Virus record (IMG/VR): IMGVR_UViG_3300017989_000155
Location: 1 to 50,587 of that record
Direction: 5' to 3' (one strand)
DNA from: a virus
DNA length: 50,587 bases
Below, one piece after another: positions 34,768 through 42,230 of the stretch; within the stretch, counting starts at the first letter, position 1; each line of letters opens with the position of its first letter. A program made the position numbers and the translations under genes. The notes under the pieces were generated by a model. The model worked only from the letters and a program-made list of their open reading frames with translations. It was not told where the DNA came from and ran no database searches.

Positions 34768-35253
34768 TTAGCTCCAGTTCCAACATTCTGATATTATTGG
34801 ATAATTTGCACCTGATGCTGTGGATCTATTTGAAGATAACAGATATGGATATAGCATTGTAAAATCTATTGTTCCTTCTGTGATATCGTCAGCAGTTCCT
34901 ATACTGAAATCAAATCCAGTAACTTGACAACTTTGTAAAAAGAAGTGCAAAGAATTTGCTCCACAATTGCCTGATACACTTATAGGACAACCAACTATCA
35001 TATTATTAACTAACTTACCGACAGCTGTAGAATGCATCTTACAAGCGGTTAGAGAGCCTTCAGCTGATAATGAACCTGCTAATGAAAAGTTACCCTTCTC
35101 ACCAACTAATTCCTGTTCAGCGGTACCTTTACTCAGTGTTAACGAAAAATCAGATATAGCTAATGTTGAGTGACTGAGCTTATTTGTTACTCCTCCACTA
35201 CCTAAATAGATAGTTGCATCTTCTCCTGTATATACTGTAGGTGTTCCTGCCAT
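34768..35253 (-). CDS. tail tube protein paralogue 2
   Basis: A 161-residue protein: MAGTPTVYTGEDATIYLGSG, DFSLTLSKGTAEQELVGEKGN, GSLSAEGSLTACK, then SCQVTGFDFSIGTADDITE and GTIDFTMLYPYL. It aligns over its whole length with the adjacent 159-residue protein (shared EQ(E/D)L(V/I)GEKGN, GSL(T)AS/CK, SCQVTG(F/Y)D(F/I)SIGxAD). Size, beta-rich pattern and position between tail terminator and chaperone fit a major tail tube protein. The second copy could replace or alternate with the first, or form a different part of the tube. Confidence 0.68.
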   Translation of the reverse strand: MAGTPTVYTGEDATIYLGSGGVTNKLSHSTLAISDFSLTLSKGTAEQELVGEKGNFSLAGSLSAEGSLTACKMHSTAVGKLVNNMIVGCPISVSGNCGANSLHFFLQSCQVTGFDFSIGTADDITEGTIDFTMLYPYLLSSNRSTASGANYPIISECWNWS

Positions 35254-35256
35254 AAT

Positions 35257-35736
35257 TTAACCCCACAAACAATTGCTTAGGTAGTTAATATCCTGTGGAT
35301 TTAGAACTACGAAATCTATACTTGCTTCTGTTATTGTATCAGCATCCCCGATGGATATATCATAACCAGTTACTTGGCATGATGTAAGATACCAACTGAG
35401 ATATACTGCATCTGTATCTGTAGATATTGTTCCTGAAATGGCTAAATATGCATAAGTTCCTGCATCGTTGTCAAGTAAGTTATCTAAGATATCAGATAAA
35501 CCACTTGTTGCAAATTTTGATGCAGTAAGAGAACCATCTAAAGATAAAGATCCTTGTTCAAAATAATTGCCTTTTTCTCCAATCAAATCTTGTTCGATAG
35601 TACCTCTATCAATTGTTAGAGAGAAATCAGCAATACCCCATGTTGAATGGGTTTTATTTGTCCAAGTTGGTGCTGCTCCACCTGCATGTGCTGCTAGATG
35701 TACTTTAGCGTTTTTACCTGTGACTGTTCCAGCCAT
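35257..35736 (-). CDS. tail tube protein paralogue 1
   Basis: A 159-residue protein: MAGTVTGKNAKVHLAAHAGG, DFSLTIDRGTIEQDLIGEKGN, GSLSLDGSLTASK, SCQVTGYDISIGDADTITEA and SIDFVVLNPQD. It is the upstream member of a tandem pair of paralogues separated by 3 bp. The pattern of a beta barrel with a conserved inner-surface QVTGYDISIG strand fits tail-tube subunits. An AGGT site about 10 nt upstream supports the start. Which paralogue is the more abundant cannot be seen. Confidence 0.7.
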   Translation of the reverse strand: MAGTVTGKNAKVHLAAHAGGAAPTWTNKTHSTWGIADFSLTIDRGTIEQDLIGEKGNYFEQGSLSLDGSLTASKFATSGLSDILDNLLDNDAGTYAYLAISGTISTDTDAVYLSWYLTSCQVTGYDISIGDADTITEASIDFVVLNPQDINYLSNCLWG

Positions 35737-35799
35737 AATTAATCTTACCTATCATTAAAACATTAATTTACTTACAAATATTAACAATACATTTAAACA

Positions 35800-36195
35800 T
35801 CAGTCATCGAAAACTTTTGTCATAGTATAAGTTTGAATTTTTCTATATTTACCATACTCATCGAGATAATCATCTATATCAGCATCCTTCCTACATCCAC
35901 CTGAAATCATTCTTGGAACAACTGCATCAGCAATCTGTAGAGTTTGTAGACGTGTGTTACCATAAATATCAATCTGAACAGTAGAAGTCTCTCTTCTCAT
36001 TTGAGAGCCTGCTGCTGCAGTATTATATCCTAGATAACCAACATCCGTACCAGTTGCTTGATTAATTGTTATACAAGGAAAATTATCCTCTTTTTTTATC
36101 CAACCTATATTTATATCGTTTTTACTGACAATATTAGTTATTGTAGTTGAACTTAATAAGAATTTTCTTATATCAGTTATTGCACTTAAACTCAT
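35800..36195 (-). CDS. tail terminator/completion protein
   Basis: A 131-residue protein: AITDIRKFLLSSTTITNIVS, INIGWIKKEDNFPCITINQATG, RRETSTVQIDIYGNTRLQTLQIAD, then YGKYRKIQTYTMTKVFDD. The order (short helix, FPCI strand, QIDIYG strand, late helix, C-terminal strand) resembles DUF3168-type tail terminators that cap the tube at the head-proximal end. It overlaps the gp10-like gene by 4 bp and precedes the tail-tube genes, the usual place. Confidence 0.65.
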   Translation of the reverse strand: MSLSAITDIRKFLLSSTTITNIVSKNDINIGWIKKEDNFPCITINQATGTDVGYLGYNTAAAGSQMRRETSTVQIDIYGNTRLQTLQIADAVVPRMISGGCRKDADIDDYLDEYGKYRKIQTYTMTKVFDD

Positions 36196-36716
36196 AATAC
36201 GCTCCTCATACTCTTCCAGACATCTCTTTTGATTCTATTTTTTATACTTTCCTTTACCCATTGAGATTCAATAGCACTTCTAAAATAATATTTTGGTCTT
36301 TGTATTAGAAATGCTCTTCTTATCATAGGTTTACCTTGATCATCAAAACTTGCTTGACCATATTGTTGCTTTCCGATTGGAAAACCTCCACTACCTCTCT
36401 TTACAACTAGAGTTGTACCTGTTTGTTCACCACCAAGTTCAACTACTGCGGCATGTTTTGAATTACATGATAGTCTTCCAGTTAATTGAGATTCAGGTTG
36501 CCATCCCCAATTTTCTTTATTGGCTATGGATTCCCCATCCAAAGACATACCAGGCTCCTTAGAGAGATTAACTAAATTTTGTATAGCTCTATCTCTTAGT
36601 AAATCAGCTCCATATTGTAATGCATGTTGCATAGAATTTGGAACGAATTTATCTATTTTCTCTAATTTCCTAATTATATCCTTTTTTCCTCTAATTTGAG
36701 TTACTTTTAAATTCAT
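36192..36716 (-). CDS. HK97 gp10-like head-tail connector (neck) protein
   Basis: A 174-residue basic protein: IIRKLEKIDKFVPNSMQHAL, ADLLRDRAIQNLVNLS, then TGRLSCNSKHAAVVELGGEQ and RPKYYFRSAIESQWVKESI. The N-terminal helix followed by a strand bundle with A-VVELGG and a C-terminal helix matches the HK97-gp10 tail-completion family. It sits between the head-closure-like and tail-terminator genes, overlapping both by 4 bp, the standard order. Confidence 0.72.
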   Translation of the reverse strand: MNLKVTQIRGKKDIIRKLEKIDKFVPNSMQHALQYGADLLRDRAIQNLVNLSKEPGMSLDGESIANKENWGWQPESQLTGRLSCNSKHAAVVELGGEQTGTTLVVKRGSGGFPIGKQQYGQASFDDQGKPMIRRAFLIQRPKYYFRSAIESQWVKESIKNRIKRDVWKSMRSVL

Positions 36717-37033
36717 GATATCAAACTCAATAAAGCTTTTTGATGATGAAACGAAGAATCGAATTCACATGCTTTTACTCTGTAATTAACACCTTGATAT
36801 GTTATCGTGGAATTTGTAGTTAAACCTGCTGAAGATACACAATAGCAAGTATATTTAACATCATCAAATATACCTGGTCTTTCTATCCTTTCACTTATAG
36901 TTATAGGAACCATTCTACATTTAGTTTTGGTTGTACTGTCAGTATAAGTGTAAGTCCATTCTCCTAATTGATTTTGGGATGACGCTTTAGTAGTTTTATA
37001 TAATACGTTATTCAATAAAGTTTCGTAACTCAT
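36713..37033 (-). CDS. head closure (head-tail adaptor) protein
   Basis: A 106-residue beta-rich protein: WTYTYTDSTTKTKCRMVPIT, RPGIFDDVKYTCYCVSSAG, TITYQGVNYRVKACEFDS. The strand pattern with a VNYRVKAC segment near the end resembles SPP1 gp16 / FII-type head-closure proteins. Its order after a gp6-like adaptor and before gp10 supports the call. 4-bp overlaps with both neighbours. Confidence 0.6.
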   Translation of the reverse strand: MSYETLLNNVLYKTTKASSQNQLGEWTYTYTDSTTKTKCRMVPITISERIERPGIFDDVKYTCYCVSSAGLTTNSTITYQGVNYRVKACEFDSSFHHQKALLSLIS

Positions 37034-37272
37034 ATATATCTCTTATATTTTCTATCATGATGAATTTGATAATGACAATCTGAACATAATACTACTAAAT
37101 TTGACTCACTATGAGAGCCTCCAAGTTTAACTGGTTTTTTATGGTGTAAGTGAAGATGTCCTTTTGAATATCTACCACATAATTGGCATGTATAATTATA
37201 TTTTTCAAATAGAGCGAATCTTAATTTGTTCCAATTAGGTGGATATAGATTTGAAGGTCTGGTATAAACCAT
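37030..37272 (-). CDS. HNH endonuclease inserted in the connector genes
   Basis: An 80-residue protein: CQLCGRYSKGHLHLHHKKPV, GSHSESNLVVLCSDCHYQIHHD. These are the paired CxxC, the LHHKKPV HNH histidines, and the NLVxLCxxCHxxIH closing motif of a minimal HNH nuclease. It overlaps both neighbours by 1-4 bp and sits between two head-tail connector genes, so it is translationally coupled into the late operon. In many phages a small HNH protein aids terminase; a free-riding homing endonuclease is equally possible. Confidence 0.85.
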   Translation of the reverse strand: MVYTRPSNLYPPNWNKLRFALFEKYNYTCQLCGRYSKGHLHLHHKKPVKLGGSHSESNLVVLCSDCHYQIHHDRKYKRYI

Positions 37273-37694
37273 TAATCATTACTCCTATATACCTTCCACC
37301 TGTTATTAGTTGACCTCTTATTTAGCATTTGTAATGCCATTTTTTCCCAAGTTACTGAAATAACATGTGGAGATGATTGTATATCGGTACCTCTTGATAT
37401 AGGCTGAGCTAATTCATACTCATAATCACCTAAAGCTTCTCTACTTAGAGTATAATATTTTTTAGCTAATTCTGGTGCTAATATTATTTTTGATGCTATT
37501 AATAGAAGACAAGGTATCCTTGCTTTTCCAGATGTTGTTGAACCATCATTGAAATAAACTGCTTCAACATAATCTTCTACAGCCTCTATTTTTCTTAGGA
37601 TTTCATTTGTTGTGATGTCATCATAATCTAATGGAGGTGTAAAGAATCCTCTAACATCTTCTTCATTAACGTATTTTGTAGTATAATCCGCCAT
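37272..37694 (-). CDS. gp6-like head-tail connector / adaptor
   Basis: A 140-residue mainly helical protein: TKYVNEEDVRGFFTPPLDYD, TTNEILRKIEAVEDYVEAVYF, RIPCLLLIASKIILAPELAK, TWEKMALQMLNKRS. An early EEDVRGFF helix, a long middle helix and a late one resemble HK97 gp6-like DNA-packaging adaptors, which form the ring beneath the portal. It follows the capsid gene group and precedes the head-closure gene. No enzyme motif. Confidence 0.65.
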   Translation of the reverse strand: MADYTTKYVNEEDVRGFFTPPLDYDDITTNEILRKIEAVEDYVEAVYFNDGSTTSGKARIPCLLLIASKIILAPELAKKYYTLSREALGDYEYELAQPISRGTDIQSSPHVISVTWEKMALQMLNKRSTNNRWKVYRSND

Positions 37695-37702
37695 AGCTTA
37701 CT

Positions 37703-37990
37703 TTAGATGATATCTTCTTGGTCGCCTATTTTCTTATCAACTTTCCTCATATCTATAGTTTTTCTTCTTCTTATACTCTGATCTGTTGGAAAAGGGAACT
37801 GTTTTATTTGAAAAGTGTCACTATTTGTTGCTCCTCTACCTTGAGAACCTGATATTTCATATTCAAGAATCTCATCGTTAGTTAATTTAGTTCTATCTAG
37901 TAAACCCTTTCTTCTCTTAGCTTGATATTTCTTTGTAAGCCAAGATTGACTCCCTTGTGAATAATTACCTGCTCCTTTTCCATGCAACAT
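37703..37990 (-). CDS. small basic virion-associated protein, unknown
   Basis: From ATG 37990 a 95-residue basic protein: MLHGKGAGNYSQGSQSWLTK, KYQAKRRKGLLDRTKLTNDE, QSIRRRKTIDMRKVDKKIGD. The frame also allows a GTG at 37999, overlapping the previous stop. No family recognised. Basic composition and the place between capsid and adaptor genes would suit a small head or DNA-binding protein. Confidence 0.4.
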   Translation of the reverse strand: MLHGKGAGNYSQGSQSWLTKKYQAKRRKGLLDRTKLTNDEILEYEISGSQGRGATNSDTFQIKQFPFPTDQSIRRRKTIDMRKVDKKIGDQEDII

Positions 37991-37992
37991 AT

Positions 37993-38256
37993 TTACCACT
38001 TATATTTAAAGACAGGTAAATAGCCAGTGAATGAAGTTCCAGTACCACCACTCATCATGGTGATTCTAACCCAACCGTTTGTACTTGCAGCTGGTAATAC
38101 TTGTTCACCGCCTGCTCCTGAAGCATATATACCACAGGTTGCTGCACCAGAAAAGAAATTGGTACCGTCCCAATGGAGATTTATACCTCTACCAGTATGG
38201 TCTATCCAAAGTTTTTCGATTGATAATACAGGAATGCTACCGCCTTGTGTAGGCAT
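37993..38256 (-). CDS. small beta-rich head protein, unknown
   Basis: An 87-residue protein: VLSIEKLWIDHTGRGINLHW, GTNFFSGAATCGIYASGAGG, TNGWVRITMMSGGTGTSFTG. Alternating strands and glycine turns suggest a small barrel, possibly a second decoration or head-stabilising protein. It follows the capsid gene after a 155-bp gap that contains a short hairpin and a TATA-like element. No family recognised. Confidence 0.4.
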   Translation of the reverse strand: MPTQGGSIPVLSIEKLWIDHTGRGINLHWDGTNFFSGAATCGIYASGAGGEQVLPAASTNGWVRITMMSGGTGTSFTGYLPVFKYKW

Positions 38257-38411
38257 ATCATCATTTCCTCATTTTATAACATTTATTAAACATAAATTCA
38301 TCATCTATGCAGTTCATTCCTAATACTAGGATTTAAGGATAATCCTAACAAAACCAACGAACATAGATAACATACACGATTCACTAATTGATTATAGAAA
38401 TCTTTGTGAGA
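38257..38411 (-). other. 155-bp gap behind the capsid gene
   Basis: TAGGATT (38327-38333) and AATCCTA (38341-38347) can form a 7-bp hairpin with a 7-nt loop, next to a smaller CCTA/TAGG dyad. On the - strand this lies about 65-85 nt after the capsid stop with no strong T-run, so it could be an mRNA end-protecting structure. GTTTAATAAATG upstream of the 38256 start may be a weak TATA box. Confidence 0.35.
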
Positions 38412-39425
38412 CTACTTATGATAAATCTTACAAGCTGATGCTTCTTGAAGTACACCATATCCATATCTCATAGTAAGTGCTAAACCTACTAAGTCATGGA
38501 TTGGATCATCGTATTGTTCGACTGTAAGATCCCTTCTCATACATGTAGCTCCGAGATCGTTCTTAGAGAATACTAAAGCGGTTACGTCACTACCAGCTGT
38601 GGTATCATCCCATGTTGGTGATGCTGCATCGGTTGCAGTACAATCAAATGGAGTTAAACCCATAAGTTTTCCACCAAGACCGTAATTTCTTAAGGTTTGG
38701 TTTCCGCCAGCCCAAGATACATATGCAAGATTTGAATCTTGTATAAGATATGCTTCTGCTGTTGGATGTAGAACTAATGTGTCTGGTAGGTAATTTTGTT
38801 TTTTGACTTTACCTATACCCTGTGCAATATCAGAAACTGCAATATGTGGTCCAGCTGGGTTTAGAGTGTTTGTGGTTACACCAGCTAAAACAGCGTTAAG
38901 GATAACTCTGTTAAGCTTGTTCTCCATTCTTGCTCCAGCTTTCTTTAATTCAAGTTCGATTACATCGAAGAGAGCATCTTCAATCAATTCATTTGTAATT
39001 AAAGGTCTTACACCATATTTATCTATTGTGATATCGGTCTTTGAATATTCCTGTGTATCTATGGTGATTTTGGCTCCTTCTGCTACTTTTTCTGCATAGG
39101 TTCCATCCTCTCCTTTTACAAATCTAACAGAATAACTATCTGTGTTTATAATTGGTTGGGCTTCTCTCCAGCATTTGAATGGTTCTGAACCCTCAATTAC
39201 TGTTTTGTATACTTCCTCTTGAACTAAAGTGGATGCATTTATAGCGTTTCTTTCAGATTGCAATAGAGCTTTATAACCATCTATTCTCTTTGGATTATCT
39301 TCATCTCTAAAATAACAAGATGAGTCCTCTAAAGCTGTTTTGAAGGATTCTTTGTTTAGGAGTCTTTTACGTTCTGAGTTACCAGCGAATCCATACTCCA
39401 AAAGTTTTGTTAATGCTTTTGTCAT
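38412..39425 (-). CDS. HK97-fold major capsid protein
   Basis: A 337-residue protein. The N-terminal ~40 residues are helical and charged. From about residue 60 the HK97 core appears: NASTLVQEEVYKTVIEGSEP (N-arm/E-loop region), SYSVRFVKGEDGTYAEKVAE, KTDITIDKYGVRPLITNELI (spine/P-domain), EDALFDVIELELKKAGARME (long spine helix), DTLVLHPTAEAYLIQDSN (A-domain), RDLTVEQYDDPIHDLVGLAL and MRYGYGVLQEASACKIYH at the end. This order is that of phage HK97-type coat proteins. It follows protease-scaffold and decoration genes, the canonical order. No N-terminal scaffold domain, so scaffold function probably comes from the protease fusion gene. Confidence 0.85.
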   Translation of the reverse strand: MTKALTKLLEYGFAGNSERKRLLNKESFKTALEDSSCYFRDEDNPKRIDGYKALLQSERNAINASTLVQEEVYKTVIEGSEPFKCWREAQPIINTDSYSVRFVKGEDGTYAEKVAEGAKITIDTQEYSKTDITIDKYGVRPLITNELIEDALFDVIELELKKAGARMENKLNRVILNAVLAGVTTNTLNPAGPHIAVSDIAQGIGKVKKQNYLPDTLVLHPTAEAYLIQDSNLAYVSWAGGNQTLRNYGLGGKLMGLTPFDCTATDAASPTWDDTTAGSDVTALVFSKNDLGATCMRRDLTVEQYDDPIHDLVGLALTMRYGYGVLQEASACKIYHK

Positions 39426-39461
39426 AATTACCTAAATATTTATTTTACATAAAATTAACAT

Positions 39462-39473
39462 ACGTATATACGT
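39462..39473 (-). promoter_or_regulatory. palindromic TATA promoter of the capsid gene
   Basis: ACGTATATACGT is a perfect 12-bp palindrome centred about 42 nt upstream of the capsid start and 17-nt leader distance from the expected transcript start. It is the most symmetric TATA-like site in the late block. A palindromic TATA could be used in one direction only because the BRE side decides polarity. High capsid output is expected from a private promoter. Confidence 0.45.
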
Positions 39474-39489
39474 GTTTGGGTTTTTTTGC

Positions 39490-39903
39490 TTAGACTAATA
39501 GAGCTCTAATTGTTCCGTGTTGTGTAGTTGATGTCTCTAATGCAATAGCCTGTACTCCAGAACAACATGCATTTGCTTGTGCTTGATGATCTTCTGTGAA
39601 GTAACCTTCAGCTGTACATGCCATAGCATCTCCAGCTGCGACTGCTACTGAAGAACCACTGACTTTACACCTAACTATGTTACCTGGTCCGTAAACTGCT
39701 ACTGGGTTTCCATCAGCGATTTCATATGCAGCTACACCGACACAACCATGTGCTATCTTAGTTGTTGCGGCAGGAGCTTTAACTTGTAAAGTACCGATTG
39801 CATATACTCCTTGACCAGCATAAACTGTTCCTGAAGCATCGTAATCGAAAGCAAATGTTCCTTCCTGGACTATAACATCTTCTGCTACTGAGGTAAATGC
39901 CAT
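39490..39903 (-). CDS. capsid decoration protein (DUF2190-like)
   Basis: A 137-residue, Ala/Gly/Val-rich beta protein: EGTFAFDYDASGTVYAGQGV, VYAIGTLQVKAPAATTKIAH, GCVGVAAYEIADGNPVAVYG, NIVRCKVSGSSVAVAAGDAM. The G-V-A-x-I-A-x-G-xPVAVYxxGNIVRC pattern is that of DUF2190/gpD-type capsid decoration proteins. It lies between protease-scaffold and capsid genes. It has no private strong promoter visible. Confidence 0.68.
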   Translation of the reverse strand: MAFTSVAEDVIVQEGTFAFDYDASGTVYAGQGVYAIGTLQVKAPAATTKIAHGCVGVAAYEIADGNPVAVYGPGNIVRCKVSGSSVAVAAGDAMACTAEGYFTEDHQAQANACCSGVQAIALETSTTQHGTIRALLV

Positions 39904-39954
39904 ATTTTTATCACTTTATTTTAATAACATTATGTACTGACATCTTATCTTAAA

Positions 39955-41307
39955 TTAAGGTTTAAGATAAACTTCGCCTCTTCTGACTATAAAATTGTCA
40001 TCGTGCTCTAATTCTTCAGTTTCATTTTCTTCTTGAACTGTTTTAGGTTCTTCTTTTGACTTATCTAATATTTTAACTTTTTCTTTTAGAGCTTCGATTT
40101 GGTCGTCTCTAGCTTTGATTGAAAGTTTCTGTTCCTCTTTGTCTATCAATGATTTTACTGCTTTTGTGAGTGTGTCTATAGACTCTTTAAGGTCATCAAA
40201 TTGGGATTTATAAAATGCAGGAGGTTCCAAAGAATCTGGACTTGGAGCTGCTGCAGATGATTGGTTTGCTGGATCCATGCTTCCAAAGGGTGCACCTTTT
40301 TCTTCCTCTTCTGGAGGTTCCTCTTCTTTTGGAGGCTCTTCCACTGGAGGCTCTTCGGCTTTTTCTTCAGGAGTCTCTTCAGGAATTTCTTCTGATTTTT
40401 CTTCTTTTGGCTCAACCATATTTTGTATGATTTCAGTTATAGAAGATACAGATCTTTCTATATTAGATATTCTATCTTCAATAGATTTATTCCATTCTTC
40501 GACTTCCTCTTCCTCTGGGAGTTCTTCTTCAGGCATTTCTTCCTCATCTTCTTGTTTTTCCTCTTTTGGTTGCTCTTCAGTCTTCTCTTCTTCTTTTGTT
40601 TCTTTTTCCTCTACTTCCTCTTTAACTTCCTCAGTCTTAGTCTCTTTCTTTGATTTCGTCATTTCTTTCACATTTTCTAGACATTTGTTACATACATAAT
40701 CATCCAAATTAGACTTAGATACTATAATAAAACCTGAATTTTCATTAACAGGTTTTGAGCAAACACTAACCTCAAATATATTAATTTCATCAAGGACAGT
40801 TATACATTTTTTATCTTCACAATGTTCATGATCTCTTAAAACTTCACATCCAATTGAGAAACCATTTATTTCTTTATCTAAAATAGATTTCCAAATTTCA
40901 TCTGCTGTTTTAATATCTCTTCTTATTTCTGCTACTATAAAGAGACCTTTATCATCAACATGTGTCTCTAAGTCTCCATAACTAGGTATTATTTTACCTA
41001 TTTGGATATTTTGGTGAACTAACATTAAATTTGAATAATGTGGATCTTTAAGTAATGTTTCTATACCTTTCTTTAAAGTTTCTATAGGTATAAATTGATC
41101 CTCTAAATCTACAACTGCTATGTTAGCATAACCAGCTATAATTCTATCATTTTCCGCTTTATTGATTATATTTATATTTCCTCTTAAGTTGAAAGGAGTT
41201 TTTTCAATTATATTAATATTTGATTTTTCACTAATTTTTTTAGCTTGCTTTAAGCTTAATATGTATTCCCCTTCTTCACTTAATTTTAATAAACCTTCTA
41301 CTTTCAT
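39955..41307 (-). CDS. prohead protease fused to acidic scaffold (XkdF/S78-like)
   Basis: A 450-residue protein. Residues ~45-205 are protease-like: RIIAGYANIAVVDLEDQFIP, LMLVHQNIQIGKIIPSYGDL (catalytic His in LVHQ), VDDKGLFIVAEIRRDIKT, EINGFSIGCEVL (catalytic Ser), then INIFEVSVCSKPVNENSGF, as in XkdF-type serine proteases. Residues ~220-345 are an acidic, Glu/Pro/Lys-rich linker, then two helical/coiled-coil segments (EEVEEWNKSIEDRISNIERS; FYKSQFDDLKESIDTLTKAV; DQIEALKEKVKILDKSKE). A protease with a scaffold-like tail in one polypeptide is common in tailed viruses. Four cysteines at about 165-215 (CEVL, CEDKKC, CNKC) may bind metal. An antisense Ser-rich frame over the acidic part is a shadow. 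Confidence 0.75.
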   Translation of the reverse strand: MKVEGLLKLSEEGEYILSLKQAKKISEKSNINIIEKTPFNLRGNINIINKAENDRIIAGYANIAVVDLEDQFIPIETLKKGIETLLKDPHYSNLMLVHQNIQIGKIIPSYGDLETHVDDKGLFIVAEIRRDIKTADEIWKSILDKEINGFSIGCEVLRDHEHCEDKKCITVLDEINIFEVSVCSKPVNENSGFIIVSKSNLDDYVCNKCLENVKEMTKSKKETKTEEVKEEVEEKETKEEEKTEEQPKEEKQEDEEEMPEEELPEEEEVEEWNKSIEDRISNIERSVSSITEIIQNMVEPKEEKSEEIPEETPEEKAEEPPVEEPPKEEEPPEEEEKGAPFGSMDPANQSSAAAPSPDSLEPPAFYKSQFDDLKESIDTLTKAVKSLIDKEEQKLSIKARDDQIEALKEKVKILDKSKEEPKTVQEENETEELEHDDNFIVRRGEVYLKP

Positions 41308-41311
41308 ATAA

Positions 41312-41533
41312 TTATACCATTACCGCTACAGCTAAAGTTATCATAGCTATTATACCCGATACTGTACCTGCTATTGTTGCTACTCTTACATTAGTTCGAT
41401 TAATTTGTTTCTTTATATCTTTGATGTCAGACTTAATCTCATCTACATCTCGGTTTATATTATCGAGTTTATTTGTGACTTCTCCACGCCATTCAGTTTG
41501 CTTAAGCATAAACTTTTCGTAATCTAATGCCAT
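41312..41533 (-). CDS. coiled-coil plus single-membrane-helix protein (XhlA-like)
   Basis: From ATG 41533 (overlapping the previous stop as TAATG) a 73-residue protein: KQTEWRGEVTNKLDNINRDV, DEIKSDIKDIKKQINRTNV form a coiled coil, then ATIAGTVSGIIAMITLAVAV is a C-terminal membrane helix. This is the layout of XhlA/hemolysin-like small phage proteins, sometimes linked to holin function. Here it sits between a PAS protein and the protease gene. A membrane role at assembly or egress is plausible. The frame is open a few codons further upstream, but without an SD. Confidence 0.55.
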   Translation of the reverse strand: MALDYEKFMLKQTEWRGEVTNKLDNINRDVDEIKSDIKDIKKQINRTNVRVATIAGTVSGIIAMITLAVAVMV

Positions 41534-41958
41534 TATTCCTCTTCTTCTGTCCACATTTCAACAACTGATGATACACCATTGTATTTTAGAGGCATGCAAA
41601 CTAAATCATAAATTTTATCGGACATTGGACTCTTTGTATTTTTTTTAACTACTACTTTTTTAGTTTCCATACATTTAACCACTGGACAATTATCCTTTAG
41701 TGGGCATTCACCTGTTAATATTCCTATACAAGGAGCTCTAATAAATTTTTCAGGATCGTGTCCTAAATCTGATATTCTATCTTTAATTGATTCATTTAAG
41801 AATAATATATTTCTTTTCTTATCCGTTATTACTATATAGGTATCGAATGTATTGAAGTAAGTGAAAAGGATATCCAATAGGGGTCCATTTGATAATTTAC
41901 CTTCTACCTCCAGCCTCAATTCTTCTTCTAATTGTTTTAACCGTGATAAATCTACCAT
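41533..41958 (-). CDS. PAS-domain protein in the head gene cluster
   Basis: A 141-residue protein. After a short helix (LSRLKQLEEELRLEVEGKLS) comes a PAS-like core: FNTFDTYIVITDKKRNILFL, NESIKDRISDLGHDPEKFIR, then a Cys-rich loop APCIGILTGECPLKDNC and PVVKCMETKKVVVKK, ending with beta strands DLVCMPLKYNGVSSVVEMW. The strand-helix order and NESIKDR region match PAS sensor domains. Four Cys in the loop (C-x6-C-x6-C-x5-C approximately) resemble metal- or cluster-binding PAS variants. PAS domains are signal sensors and are not a normal part of virus head operons. No kinase or output domain is attached, so it may interact with a separate partner. Confidence 0.6.
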   Translation of the reverse strand: MVDLSRLKQLEEELRLEVEGKLSNGPLLDILFTYFNTFDTYIVITDKKRNILFLNESIKDRISDLGHDPEKFIRAPCIGILTGECPLKDNCPVVKCMETKKVVVKKNTKSPMSDKIYDLVCMPLKYNGVSSVVEMWTEEEE

Positions 41959-41987
41959 CTTGATTCAAATATAAATACATTAAGACA

Positions 41988-42194
41988 TTATAGCCATTCA
42001 CGTTTTAGTGGTATCCAGTCACCATGAACATGACTTGAACCTGACCAAACATATAAACAAACAGCTAAAGCATTACCATAATGTAAACCTGAAGGTCTAA
42101 AACCTGTAAAACTAATTACCCTCGATGAGGAGGATGGACCTGCATCTTCAAGACATTTATTACAGCTTGCTCTATACGTTCCAATAAGACTCAT
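41988..42194 (-). CDS. 68-residue conserved-looking protein, unknown
   Basis: A small protein: MSLIGTYRASCNKCLEDAGP, SSSSRVISFTGFRPSGLHYG, NALAVCLYVWSGSSHVHGDW. CNKC near the N terminus could bind zinc together with a later Cys/His. Hydrophobic strand ALAVCLYVW. No family recognised. It lies between two small genes and the PAS gene. Confidence 0.35.
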   Translation of the reverse strand: MSLIGTYRASCNKCLEDAGPSSSSRVISFTGFRPSGLHYGNALAVCLYVWSGSSHVHGDWIPLKREWL

Positions 42195-42230
42195 TTTTCT
42201 CTTTTATGTTTTTTTACATATTATACATAC

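Noticed and set aside
37703-37999. GTG 37999 as the start of the small basic protein
   Set aside because: ATG 37990 directly behind the previous stop is the simpler choice; the GTG overlaps the stop of the upstream gene.
40277-40699. A 140-codon Ser-rich rightward frame opposite the protease-scaffold gene
   Set aside because: It is the antisense of the Glu-rich acidic linker of that gene; such low-complexity shadows arise from codon bias (GAA/GAG read as TTC/CTC).
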